From NCBI RefSeq assembly GCF_004379255.2, contig NC_056035.1:27962502-28026501 (forward strand): a DNA stretch of 64,000 nt, given 5' to 3'. Shown here piece after piece: positions 9,690-21,404 of the stretch; positions within the stretch are counted from its first letter, which is position 1; every line of letters starts with the position of its first letter. The translations under genes were made by a program, and so were the position numbers. Source of the stretch: Salvia splendens (lineage: Eukaryota; Streptophyta; Magnoliopsida; Lamiales; Lamiaceae). Under the pieces are notes generated by a model, which was given only the letters and a program-made list of their open reading frames with translations, made no database searches and was not told the origin of the DNA.

Positions 9690-12600
9690 AAAATGATATA
9701 TTTTAGGTTTATTGCATAGAATGATAGTTTTGCCGGATAGAATGATACTCTACTTCATAAAAAAAGGGGGAGGGGTAAATATGTCATTTCGCTCATTTAA
9801 TTTCTGAATTTCGCCAAATATCACGTAAAATGATAAAATGATATATGTTAGGTTTATTGCATAGAATGATAGTTTTGCCGGATAGAATGATACTCTGAGT
9901 TGATAAAATGATACTCTGAATTTCGCCAAATATCACGTAAAATGATAAAATGATAAAATGATAGGTTTATTGCATAGAATGATAGTTTTGCCGGATAGAA
10001 TGATACTCTGAGTTGATAAAATGATACTCTGAATGATAAAATGATACTCTGAATTTCGCCAAATATCACGTAAAATGATAAAATGATAGGTTTATTGCAT
10101 AGAATGATAGTTTTGCCGGATAGAATGATACTCTGAGTTGATAAAATGATACTTTTGACTGACTGATAAAATGATAAAATGATAGGTTTATTGCATAGAA
10201 TGATAGTTTTGCCGGATAGAATGATACTCTGAGTTGATAAAATGATACTCTGAATTTCGCCAAATATCACGTAAAATGATAAAATGATAGGTTTATTGCA
10301 TAGAATGATAGTTTTGCCGGATAGAATGATACTCTGAGTTGATAAAATGATACTCTGAATGATAAAATGATACTCTGAATTTCACCAAATATCACGTAAA
10401 ATGATAAAATGATAGGTTTATTGCATAGAATGATAGTTTTGCCGGATAGAATGATACTCTGAGTTGATAAAATGATACTTTTGACTGACTGATAAAATGA
10501 TAGGTTTATTGCATAGAATGATAGTTTTGCCGGATAGAATGATACTCTGAGTTGATAAAATGATACTCTGAATTTCGCCAAATATCACGTAAAATGATAA
10601 AATGATAGGTTTATTGCATAGAATGATAGTTTTGCCGGATAGAATGATACTCTGAGTTGATAAAATGATACTTTTGACTGACTGATAAAATGATAAAATG
10701 ATAGGTTTATTGCATAGAATGATAGTTTTGCCGGATAGAATGATACTCTGAGTTGATAAAATGATACTCTGAATTTCGCCAAATATCACGTAAAATGATA
10801 AAATGATAGGTTTATTGCATAGAATGATAGTTTTGCCGGATAGAATGATACTCTGAGTTGATAAAATGATACTCTGAATGATAAAATGATACTCTGAATT
10901 TCGCCAAATATCACGTAAAATGATAAAATGATAGGTTTATTGCATAGAATGATAGTTTTGCCGGATAGAATGATACTCTGAGTTGATAAAATGATACTTT
11001 TGACTGACTGATAAAATGATAAAATGATAGGTTTATTGCATAGAATGATAGTTTTGCCGGATAAAATGATACTCTGAGTTGATAAAATGATACTCTGAAT
11101 TTCGCCAAATATCACGTAAAATGATAAAATGATAGGTTTATTGCATAGAATGATAGTTTTGCCGGATAGAATGATACTCTGAGTTGATAAAATGATACTT
11201 TTGACTGACTGATAAAATGATAAAATGATAGGTTTATTGCATAGAATGATAGTTTTGCCGGATAGAATGATACTCTGAGTTGATAAAATGATACTCTGAA
11301 TTTCGCCAAATATCACGTAAAATGATAAAATGATAGGTTTATTGCATAGAATGATAGTTTTGCCGGATAGAATGATACTCTGAGTTGATAAAATGATACT
11401 CTGAATGATAAAAGGATACTCTGAATTTCGCCAAATATCACGTAAAATGATAGGTTTATTGCATAGAATGATAGTTTTGCCGGATAGAATGATACTCTGA
11501 GTTGATAAAATGATACTTTTGACTGACTGATAAAATGATAAAATGATAAGTTTATTGCATAGAATGATAGTTTTGCCGGATAGAATGATACTCTGAGTTG
11601 ATAAAATGATACTCTGAATTTCGCCAAATATCACGTAAAATGATAAAATGATAAAATGATAGGTTTATTGCATAGAATGATAGTTTTGCCGGATAGAATG
11701 ATACTCTGAGTTGATAAAATGATACTCTGAATGATAAAATGATACTCTGAATTTCGCCAAATATCACGTAAAATGATAAAATGATAAAATGATAGGTTTA
11801 TTGCATACAATGATAGTTTTGCCGGATAGAATGATACTCTGAGTTGATAAAATGATACTCTGAATGATAAAATGATACTCTAAATTTCGCCAAATATCAC
11901 GTAAAATGATAAAATGATAGGTTTATTGCATAGAATGATAGTTTTGCCGGATAGAATGATACTCTGAGTTGATAAAATGATACTTTTGACTGACTGATAA
12001 AATGATAAAATGATAGGTTTATTGCATAGAATGATAGTTTTGCCGGATAGAATGATACTCTGAGTTGATAAAATGATACTTTTGACTGACTGATAAAATG
12101 ATAAAATGATAGGTTTATTGCATAGAATGATAGTTTTGCCGGATAGAATGATACTCTGAGTTGATAAAATGATACTCTGAATTTCGCCAAATATCACGTA
12201 AAATGATAAAATGATAGGTTTATTGCATAGAATGATAGTTTTGCCGGATAGAATGATACTCTGAGTTGATAAAATGATACTCTGAATGATAAAATGATAC
12301 TCTGAATTTCGCCAAATATCACGTAAAATGATAAAATGATAGGTTTATTGCATAGAATGATAGTTTTGCCGGATAGAATGATACTCTGAGTTGATAAAAT
12401 GATACTTTTGACTGACTGATAAAATGATAAAATGATAGGTTTATTGCATAGAATGATAGTTTTGCCGGATAGAATGATACTCTGAGTTGATAAAATGATA
12501 CTCTGAATTTCGCCAAATATCACGTAAAATGATAAAATGATAGGTTTATTGCATAGAATGATAGTTTTGCCGGATAGAATGATACTCTGAGTTTATAAAA

Positions 12601-15600
12601 TGATACTTTTGACTGACTGATAAAATGATAAAATGATAGGTTTATTGCATAGAATGATAGTTTTGCCGGATAGAATGATACTCTGAGTTGATAAAATGAT
12701 ACTCTGAATTTCGCCAAATATCACGTAAAATGATAAAATGATAGGTTTATTGCATAGAATGATAGTTTTGTCGGATAGAATGATACTCTGAGTTGATAAA
12801 ATGATACTCTGAATGATAAAATGATACTCTAAATTTCGCCAAATATCACGTAAAATGATAGGTTTATTGCATAGAATGATAGTTTTGCCGGATAGAATGA
12901 TACTCTGAGTTGATAAAATGATACTTTTGACTGACTGATAAAATGATAAAATGATAGGTTTATTGCATAGAATGATAGTTTTGCCGGATAGAATGATACT
13001 CTGAGTTGATAAAATGATACTCTGAATTTCGCCAAATATCACGTAAAATGATAAAATGATAAAATGATAGGTTTATTGCATAGAATGATAGTTTTTCCGG
13101 ATAGAATGATACTCTGAGTTGATATAATGATACTCTGAATGATAAAATGATACTCTGAATTTCGCCAAATATCACGTAAAATGATAAAATGATAGGTTTA
13201 TTGCATAGAATGATAGTTTTGCCGGATAGAATGATACTCTGAGTTGATAAAATGATACTCTGAATTTCGCCAAATATCACGTAAAATGATAAAATGATAA
13301 AATGATAGGTTTATTGCATACAATGATAGTTTTGCCGGATAGAATGATACTCTGAGTTGATAAAATGATACTCTGAATGATAAAATGATACTCTAAATTT
13401 CGCCAAATATCACGTAAAATGATAAAATGATAGGTTTATTGCATAGAATGATAGTTTTGCCGGATAGAATGATACTCTGAGTTGATAAAATGATACTTTT
13501 GACTGACTGATAAAATGATAAAATGATAGGTTTATTGCATAGAATGATAGTTTTGCCGGATAGAATGATACTCTGAGTTGATAAAATGATACTCTAAATT
13601 TCGCCAAATATCACGTAAAATGATAAAATGATAGGTTTATTGCATAGAATGATAGTTTTGCCGGATAGAATGATACTCTGAGTTGATAAAATGATACTCT
13701 GAATTTCGCCAAATATCACATAAAATGATAAAATCATAGGTTTATTGCATAGAATGATAGTTTTGCCGGATAGAATGATACTCTAAGTTGATAAAATGAT
13801 ACTCTTGACTGATAAAATGATAATCTGAATTTCGCCAAATATCACATAAAATGATAAAATGATAGGTTTATTGCATAGAATAATAGTTTTGCCGGATAGA
13901 ATGATACTCTAAGTTGATAAAATGATACTCTTGACTGATAAAATGATACTCTGAATTTCGCCCAATATCACGTAAAATGATAAAATGATAAAATGATAGT
14001 TTTGCCGGATAGAATGATACTTTCAGTCGATAGAATGATAGTTTTGCCGGGTAGAATGATACTTTCAGCCGATAGAATGATATGTATTTTTTGTGTATAA
14101 AATGACATTTTTGTTTAATAAAATGATACTTTTACTTGATAAAATGATAATCTAAGCGGATAAAATGACAGTAACCTTATAAAAATGATAGTTTAGCTGA
14201 AGAAATTGCATATAAGCTGATAAAATGATACTTTAACGTGACAAAATAACTTAAAACTGATAAAATGATAGTTTTTCCGGATAGAATGATACTTTCAGAC
14301 GATAAAATGATACTTTTGACTGACTGATAAAATGATAAAATGATATATGTTAGGTTTATTGCATAGAATGATAGTTTTCCCGGATAGAATGATACTCTGG
14401 GTTGATAAAATGATACTTTTGACTGACTGATAAAATGATAAAATGATAGGTTTATTGCATAGAATGGTAGTTTTGCCGGATAGAATGATACTCTGAGTTG
14501 ATAAAATGATACTCTGAATGATAAAATGATACTCTGAATTTCGCCAAATATCACGTAAAATGATAAAATGATAGGTTTATTGCATAGAATGATAGTTTTG
14601 CCGGATAGAATGATACTCTGAGTTGATAAAATGATACTTTTGACTGACTGATAAAATGATAAAATGATAGGTTTATTGCATAGAATGATAGTTTTGCCGG
14701 ATAAAATGATACTCTGAGTTGATAAAATGATACTCTGAATTTCGCCAAATATCACGTAAAATGATAAAATGATAGGTTTATTGCATAGAATGATAGTTTT
14801 GCCGGATAGAATGATACTCTGAGTTGATAAAATGATACTTTTGACTGACTGATAAAATGATAAAATGATAGGTTTATTGCATAGAATGATAGTTTTGCCG
14901 GATAGAATGATACTCTAAGTTGATAAAATGATACTCTGAATTTCGCCAAATATCACGTAAAATGATAAAATGATAGGTTTATTGCATAGAATGATAGTTT
15001 TGCCGGATAGAATGATACTCTGAGTTGATAAAATGATACTCTGAATGATAAAATGATACTCTGAATTTCGCCAAATATCACGTAAAATGATAGGTTTATT
15101 GCATAGAATGATAGTTTTGCCGGATAGAATGATACTCTGAGTTGATAAAATGATACTTTTGACTGACTGATAAAATGATAAAATGATAGGTTTATTGCAT
15201 AGAATGATAGTTTTGCCGGATAGAATGATACTCTGAGTTGATAAAATGATACTCTGAATTTCGCCAAATATCACGTAAAATGATAAAATGATAAAATGAT
15301 AGGTTTATTGCATAGAATGATAGTTTTGCCGGATAGAATGATACTCTGAGTTGATAAAATGATACTCTGAATGATAAAATGATACTCTGAATTTCGCCAA
15401 ATATCACGTAAAATGATAAAATGATAAAATGATAGGTTTATTGCATACAATGATAGTTTTGCCGGATAGAATGATACTCTGAGTTGATAAAATGATACTC
15501 TGAATGATAAAATGATACTCTAAATTTCGCCAAATATCACGTAAAATGATAAAATGATAGGTTTATTGCATAGAATGATAGTTTTGCCGGATAGAATGAT

Positions 15601-18250
15601 ACTCTGAGTTGATAAAATGATACTTTTGACTGACTGATAAAATGATAGGTTTATTGCATAGAATGATAGTTTTGCCGGATAGAATGATACTCTGAGTTGA
15701 TAAAATGATACTCTAAATTTCGCCAAATATCACGTAAAATGATAAAATGATAGGTTTATTGCATAGAATGATAGTTTTGCCGGATAGAATGATACTCTGA
15801 GTTGATAAAATGATACTTTTGACTGACTGATAAAATGATAAAATGATAGGTTTATTGCATAGAATGATAGTTTTGCCGGATAGAATGATACTCTGAGTTG
15901 ATAAAATGATACTCTGAATTTCGCCAAATATCACGTAAAATGATAAAATGATAGGTTTATTGCATAGAATGATAGTTTTGCCGGATAGAATGATACTCTG
16001 AGTTGATAAAATGATACTCTGAATGATAAAATGATACTCTGAATTTCGCCAAATATCACGTAAAATGATAAAATGATAGGTTTATTGCATAGAATGATAG
16101 TTTTGCCGGATAGAATGATACTCTGAGTTGATAAAATGATACTTTTGACTGACTGATAAAATGATAAAATGATAGGTTTATTGCATAGAATGATAGTTTT
16201 GCCGGATAGAATGATACTCTGAGTTGATAAAATGATACTCTGAATTTCGCCAAATATCACGTAAAATGATAAAATGATAGGTTTATTGCATAGAATGATA
16301 GTTTTGCCGGATAGAATGATACTCTGAGTTTATAAAATGATACTTTTGACTGACTGATAAAATGATAAAATGATAGGTTTATTGCATAGAATGATAGTTT
16401 TGCCGGATAGAATGATACTCTGAGTTGATAAAATGATACTCTGAATTTCGCCAAATATCACGTAAAATGATAAAATGATAGGTTTATTGCATAGAATGAT
16501 AGTTTTGCCGGATAGAATGATACTCTGAGTTGATAAAATGATACTCTGAATGATAAAATGATACTCTAAATTTCGCCAAATATCACGTAAAATGATAGGT
16601 TTATTGCATAGAATGATAGTTTTGCCGGATAGAATGATACTCTGAGTTGATAAAATGATACTTTTGACTGACTGATAAAATGATAAAATGATAGGTTTAT
16701 TGCATAGAATGATAGTTTTGCCGGATAGAATGATACTCTGAGTTGATAAAATGATACTCTGAATTTCGCCAAATATCACGTAAAATGATAAAATGATAGG
16801 TTTATTGCATAGAATGATAGTTTTGCCGGATAGAATGATACTCTGAGTTGATAAAATGATACTCTGAATGATAAAATGATACTCTGAATTTCGCCAAATA
16901 TCACGTAAAATGATAAAATGATAGGTTTATTGCATAGAATGATAGTTTTGCCGGATAGAATGATACTCTGAGTTGATAAAATGATACTTTTGACTGACTG
17001 ATAAAATGATAAAATGATAGGTTTATTGCATAGAATGATAGTTTTGCCGGATAGAATGATACTCTGAGTTGATAAAATGATACTCTGAATTTCGCCAAAT
17101 ATCACGTAAAATGATAAAATGATAAAATGATAGGTTTATTGCATACAATGATAGTTTTGCCGGATAGAATGATACTCTGAGTTGATAAAATGATACTCTG
17201 AATGATAAAATGATACTCTAAATTTCGCCAAATATCACGTAAAATGATAAAATGATAGGTTTATTGCATAGAATGATAGTTTTGCCGGATAGAATGATAC
17301 TCTGAGTTGATAAAATGATACTTTTGACTGACTGATAAAATGATAAAATGATAGGTTTATTGCATAGAATGATAGTTTTGCCGGATAGAATGATACTCTG
17401 AGTTGATAAAATGATACTCTAAATTTCGCCAAATATCACGTAAAATGATAAAATGATAGGTTTATTGCATAGAATGATAGTTTTGCCGGATAGAATGATA
17501 CTCTGAGTTGATAAAATGATACTCTGAATTTCGCCAAATATCACATAAAATGATAAAATCATAGGTTTATTGCATAGAATGATAGTTTTGCCGGATAGAA
17601 TGATACTCTAAGTTGATAAAATGATACTCTTGACTGATAAAATGATACTCTGAATTTCGCCAAATATCACATAAAATGATAAAATGATAGGTTTATTGCA
17701 TAGAATAATAGTTTTGCCGGATAGAATGATACTCTAAGTTGATAAAATGATACTCTTGACTGATAAAATGATACTCTGAATTTCGCCAAATATCACGTAA
17801 AATGATAAAATGATAAAATGATAGTTTTGCCGGATAGAATGATACTTTCAGTCGATAGAATGATAGTTTTGCCGGGTAGAATGATACTTTCAGCCGATAG
17901 AATGATATGTATTTTTTGTGTATAAAATGACATTTTTGTTTAATAAAATGATACTTTTACCTGATAAAATGATAATCTAAGCGGATAAAATGACAGTAAC
18001 CTTATAAAAATGATAGTTTAGCTGAAGAAATTGCATATAACCTGATAAAATGATACTTTAACGTGACAAAATGACTTAAAACTGATAAAATGATAGTTTT
18101 TCCGGATAGAATGATACTTTCAGACGATAAAATGATACTTTTGACTGACTGATAAAATGATAAAATGATATATGTTAGGTTTATTGCATAGAATGATAGT
18201 TTTCCCGGATAGAATGATACTCTGGGTTGATAAAATGATACTTTTGACTG
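9690..18250 (+). repeat. Higher-order minisatellite with a 21-bp basic period
   Basis: The basic units are mostly 21 bp: a variable 9-10 bp head (for example GTTTTGCCG, CTCTGAGTT, GGTTTATTG, CTTTCAGCC) followed by a fixed tail GATARAATGATA or close variants. Units are grouped into blocks such as GGTTTATTG, GTTTTGCCG, CTCTGAGTT, then CTTTTGACTGACTG or CTCTGAATTTCGCC with AAATATCACGT. Pairs of blocks recur with a 201-bp spacing (10911, 11112 and 11313; also 12319 and 12520). Because 21 is divisible by three, long stop-free frames appear that read as IILS-type heptapeptides. They are a by-product of the period, not genes. Confidence 0.9.
10800..18250 (+). repeat. 3.7-kb tandem segmental duplication within the satellite
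   Basis: The block order in about 10.8-14.44 kb is repeated in about 14.44-18.25 kb. Matching landmarks lie 3640 bp apart (10911/14551, 11313/14953), then 3737 bp (12194/15931, 12593/16330), then 3825 bp (13410/17235). The steps of 97 and 88 bp fit gain or loss of whole blocks. The unusual tail with TGTATTTTTTGTGTATAAAA occurs once per copy, near 14085 and 17910. Confidence 0.8.
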
Positions 18251-18649
18251 ACTTATAAAATGAGCGAAATTCAGAAATTAAATGAGCGAAATTTGGATAC
18301 GTAAATTTTATCATGAGCGAAATGACGTATTTACCCCCGCGCTTTTTTTTATGAAGTAAATCTAAGTTTTAATCTAGACCGCGTGATTTTAAAAATGTGT
18401 GGTCCAGATTTAGTTATAGGGTTATTACAGAAATTCGGGTTATCATTATAACGCACCCCTATATATATATATATATAACTCTAGGGGTGCATTATAATGA
18501 TAACCCCAATTTATGTGATAACCCTATAACTAAATCTCCACCATATATTTTTAAAATATGTGGTCTAGATTTAATCTAACAAAACTATCATTTTATCAAA
18601 TAAAACTATCATATTTCGGTTATATAAGGGCAAAATTGTCATTTCGTTA

Positions 18650-19058
18650 TAAAATTGGCTGATGAGGCTGGACGGAGTGACGATGGCTGGAGATAACGGT
18701 GTGAAATTGTGACAGCAACGAGGTTGCGTTCTGACCGACGGAGGAGCTGCCAACTAAAGAAGGGAGACGGCGAGAAAGAGAGAGATGCAGCAGGACGGCG
18801 GTGATGTGAATTGGAGGAGACCGGCGCTACAGCCTGCTGAACGGCTGGGTGAGACCGAGAGAGAGAGAGAGGGGGGAGATGAAGGAGATGGCGGCGTGTG
18901 AGCGACGACGCTGTGAATCTTGCTTACGGACAGAGAGAGCTGGGGCAACGTCGAGTTCTCTTTTGATTTTGGATCGGAGATGTCGATAGAATTAAAGAGA
19001 GATGAAAGTTGATTTGGCGTTTTGAGATGATTGAGGAGAAGAGAAAGGAGGCGGTGCA
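18650..19058. other. GC-richer segment of unknown origin interrupted by copia 1
   Basis: This purine-rich segment (AGAGAGAGAGAGAGG tract, repeated GGAG) continues on the far side of the copia at 26260, as shown by the GTGCA target duplication. It looks like captured leader or gene sequence. The minus strand is open for about 100 codons of Ser/Pro/Leu-rich low-complexity sequence, which I do not trust as a protein. Confidence 0.4.
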
Positions 19059-19502
19059 TTAAAGGATATGTGCTAGATTAGATTAATATGGATTAAATAA
19101 TTATAGTTGGGCTACAATTACAATTAGTCCATAAGCCCAACAATCATGAAACCCTAATGACTCTTTGTCTATATAATTGTTATTTATTCTCCATTGTGGG
19201 AGATGAGAAATATCGTAACATTAGAGAGAAAATACGTAAAGCTTTGTAGAGAATTTCTAGCTTTCTCCATAGAGCAATTGTACCGAGGAATTGTTCCTGC
19301 ATCGGATCAGAATACACGTGGACCTCGATAGTAGTGGATTCAACTTACAGGACACAATCGTAGAAGAAAACACAACAACAAGTAAGATTTAGTTTCGTTG
19401 TGTTTTACATGCTCAACTTACACTATGATTATAAATATAGATCTGTTATTCTTGTATGCAATTTCCGATGAGCTCATTAGATGAATACAAGAATTCCTTA
19501 CA
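19059..19502 (+). repeat. 5' LTR of copia 1
   Basis: It starts TTAAAGGATATG and ends CCTTACA. The 3' LTR starts TTGAAAGG, so one G appears lost here. Several scattered substitutions separate the two LTRs (for example TTGGGCTAC against TTTGGCTAC), which implies an insertion that is not recent. A TATA-like CTATATAATTG lies near 19171. Confidence 0.9.
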
Positions 19503-19503
19503 G

Positions 19504-19516
19504 TGGTATCAGAGCC
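19504..19516 (+). other. Primer-binding site of copia 1
   Basis: TGGTATCAGAGCC directly after the LTR is the usual complement of the 3' end of initiator methionine tRNA used by plant copia elements to prime minus-strand DNA synthesis. Confidence 0.85.
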
Positions 19517-21404
19517 CAGGGCTCGATTCATAATTGTTTTGTAGTCTAATAATTTGTGGATGATTTTGGAAATCAAAATCATGAAATTGGATTTCAAAAT
19601 TCCTTCACCAATTTCCTCTTGTGCACACCGACGAAACTCCTCTCATTAACAAATTCTGGAATTCATCGGTGCCGCGTTCCGATTCGATTTCTCGGCTGGA
19701 AATCTTCAACAGAGGGAGAGGCAGCTCATGAATTATTCCCTTGGATTTTCTCTCCGATGGATTGGATTCATCCGATGATGAATCGGTGGCGTCGGGATAA
19801 GAATTAGACGAGCCTCAAAGATGTGCGACAAACAGCATTGATGAAAATCAATTTGTTCACTACGTGAGGCGGTACTGCAATTGTTTGGTATGATTACACA
19901 TTGTAATCATTACTTGGAATGATTAAAAGTTGTATTTTGTGCTTGTGAAGATGGCAACTGAAAGTAGGGGATGATGCGCCGCTGCCGTGTTTGAGAAGGG
20001 AGTGATTTCATTGTGAGAAATCCCTAAATCTAATTGATAGTGTGACGATAGACAGAACGGCAACGACATGGGATTTTTCCCCAGAGCCCTAGCGGGTTTT
20101 TTTTGAAGATCCGGGTCGGATCCGAATCGTGGTTTTGATCACGGTAAATCACATTATTAATTTGGAATTAATAATATTAATCAAGCCAATAAATTATTTA
20201 CTACCATTATTTTGAATAATAATAGTAAATGTGTTTTAATATTGTTTTAGAATTAATATTAAATATCTGTTTATATTAGTTTGGAATTGATATACATTAG
20301 ATGATAAATTTATTAATTGGATTAATGAATTAATGAGCTAGAATTTGTTAATATTATTATTTTTGGAATAATAAATAATATATGTGCTTGATGATAATTT
20401 GGAGTTATTACTTGATTTACAAGTTTATTAAGTTAGAATTAATATAGATTGGATTAATTTCGTTAATTAGATTAACAAATTGGGACATAGTTAGCATCTG
20501 GAAATGATAATATATACTCCACATCACAATATTAATTTGGAATTAATATTAGATATGTATAATTATATTAATTTAGAATTAATATAATTAAATCCATATT
20601 TAATTAGAAAATAAAATTTGATTTTATTTGTTGAGTATTATTTGCTATCATATGTAATAAGCATGTTATTTGATTTATGCTTGTTTTATTTTAACTATAG
20701 TAGTTAGAGACCGTTTTATTGTCTGGGTAGGCTGCGCCCAGTATGTGTAGTCCGTGTTATACTATGTCTGGGTAGGCGGCACCCAGTATTTGTAGTCCGT
20801 GTTATACTATGTCTGGGTAGGCGGCGCCCAGTAATTGTTTGAAATTTAATATTAGATATTATATTCACAAAACTAGTATCACACTATTCCCCATAAAATA
20901 TAAGTCTTGTTTTGAAACAAATGCGTCGTCCATCACAATTGTTTGATGCTCCTAGCCTTTTCGACCATGAGTTTTACGCCCTCGCGTTTACTCTACATCC
21001 ACAAGGTTTAAGAACATTCATAGATGCATAGTTGACATCGTGTGATGGGGTTGACTTGCTTAAATTATTTTGAGTAGCCCCTCGCAACCAAATGATTTAT
21101 GGACGCATATTAATTAGATTAATAAACCAAGAATTGTAAAATTATTGTTACAATTGGCTTGGAGGCCTACCTGGTGATATTATTGTAGTCATCAGCCCTC
21201 GCAGAGGCTACAGCTATATAGACTTGGATCTTGGAACACTAAAATTTATATTTGATATAAATTCGTATTTTATGTTTGGGGGCATAATATATGTTAAAAT
21301 TAGTGGGAGCTAATCAATACAATAAACCCTTGTTTGATTAGTGATGCGAATGTGATCTTTATATGCTTTTCTAATTTGTTTTTCGTTTTATTTTCTGTTC
21401 AGAT
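19517..21404 (+). other. Long untranslated leader of copia 1
   Basis: About 1.9 kb between primer site and first gag codons. The first 600 bp hold short frames only. 20.15-20.65 kb is very AT-rich with many TTAATATTA palindromes. A tandem repeat follows at 20.7 kb. I find no gag here. Confidence 0.6.
20715..20838 (+). repeat. Tandem repeat of about 46 bp in the copia 1 leader
   Basis: Three copies of TGTCTGGGTAGGC followed by GGCGCCCAGTA-type sequence and TAGTCCGTGTTATACTA. The repeated TGGGTAGGC/CGCCCA arms could fold into small hairpins. No function can be assigned. Confidence 0.8.

Larger units (their letters stand above)
9504..18459. mobile_element. Giant satellite-filled TIR element B (about 9 kb)
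   Basis: The left end (GAGTCGTGATCAAATGATAA, then CTAAATCTGGACCACACAT, then TTAGATTTACTTCATAAAA and GGGGTAAATATGTCATTTC) and the reverse complement of the right end (from 18459) agree over about 150 bp apart from the outermost 14 bases or so, which belong to a sister subfamily. Flanks are (TA)n. Nearly all of the interior, 9.69-18.25 kb, is a higher-order minisatellite. A 149-bp stretch of subterminal sequence (from CTTCATAAAAAAAGG) is directly duplicated at about 9608 and 9752. No transposase or other gene is seen. Confidence 0.7.

Noticed and set aside
9854..17432. Many overlapping minus-strand frames of 65-282 codons made of IILS-type heptapeptides
   Set aside because: They are the 21-bp minisatellite read in frame. 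The same DNA is open in more than one frame with the same repetitive peptide, and there is no non-repeat domain.
9690..18250. CRISPR-like array of direct repeats with variable spacers
   Set aside because: The fixed tail and variable head at first look like repeat and spacer, but heads are drawn from a small recurring set, the unit is 21 bp, and the context is a plant transposon.
9690..18250. Centromeric satellite
   Set aside because: The array is short, confined between TIRs, and the same family also occurs in small pieces inside other elements. Nothing points to a centromere.
18754..19059. Minus-strand frame of 101 codons rich in Ser, Leu and Pro
   Set aside because: Low-complexity translation of a GAGAGA-rich tract that runs into the copia target site; no domain.
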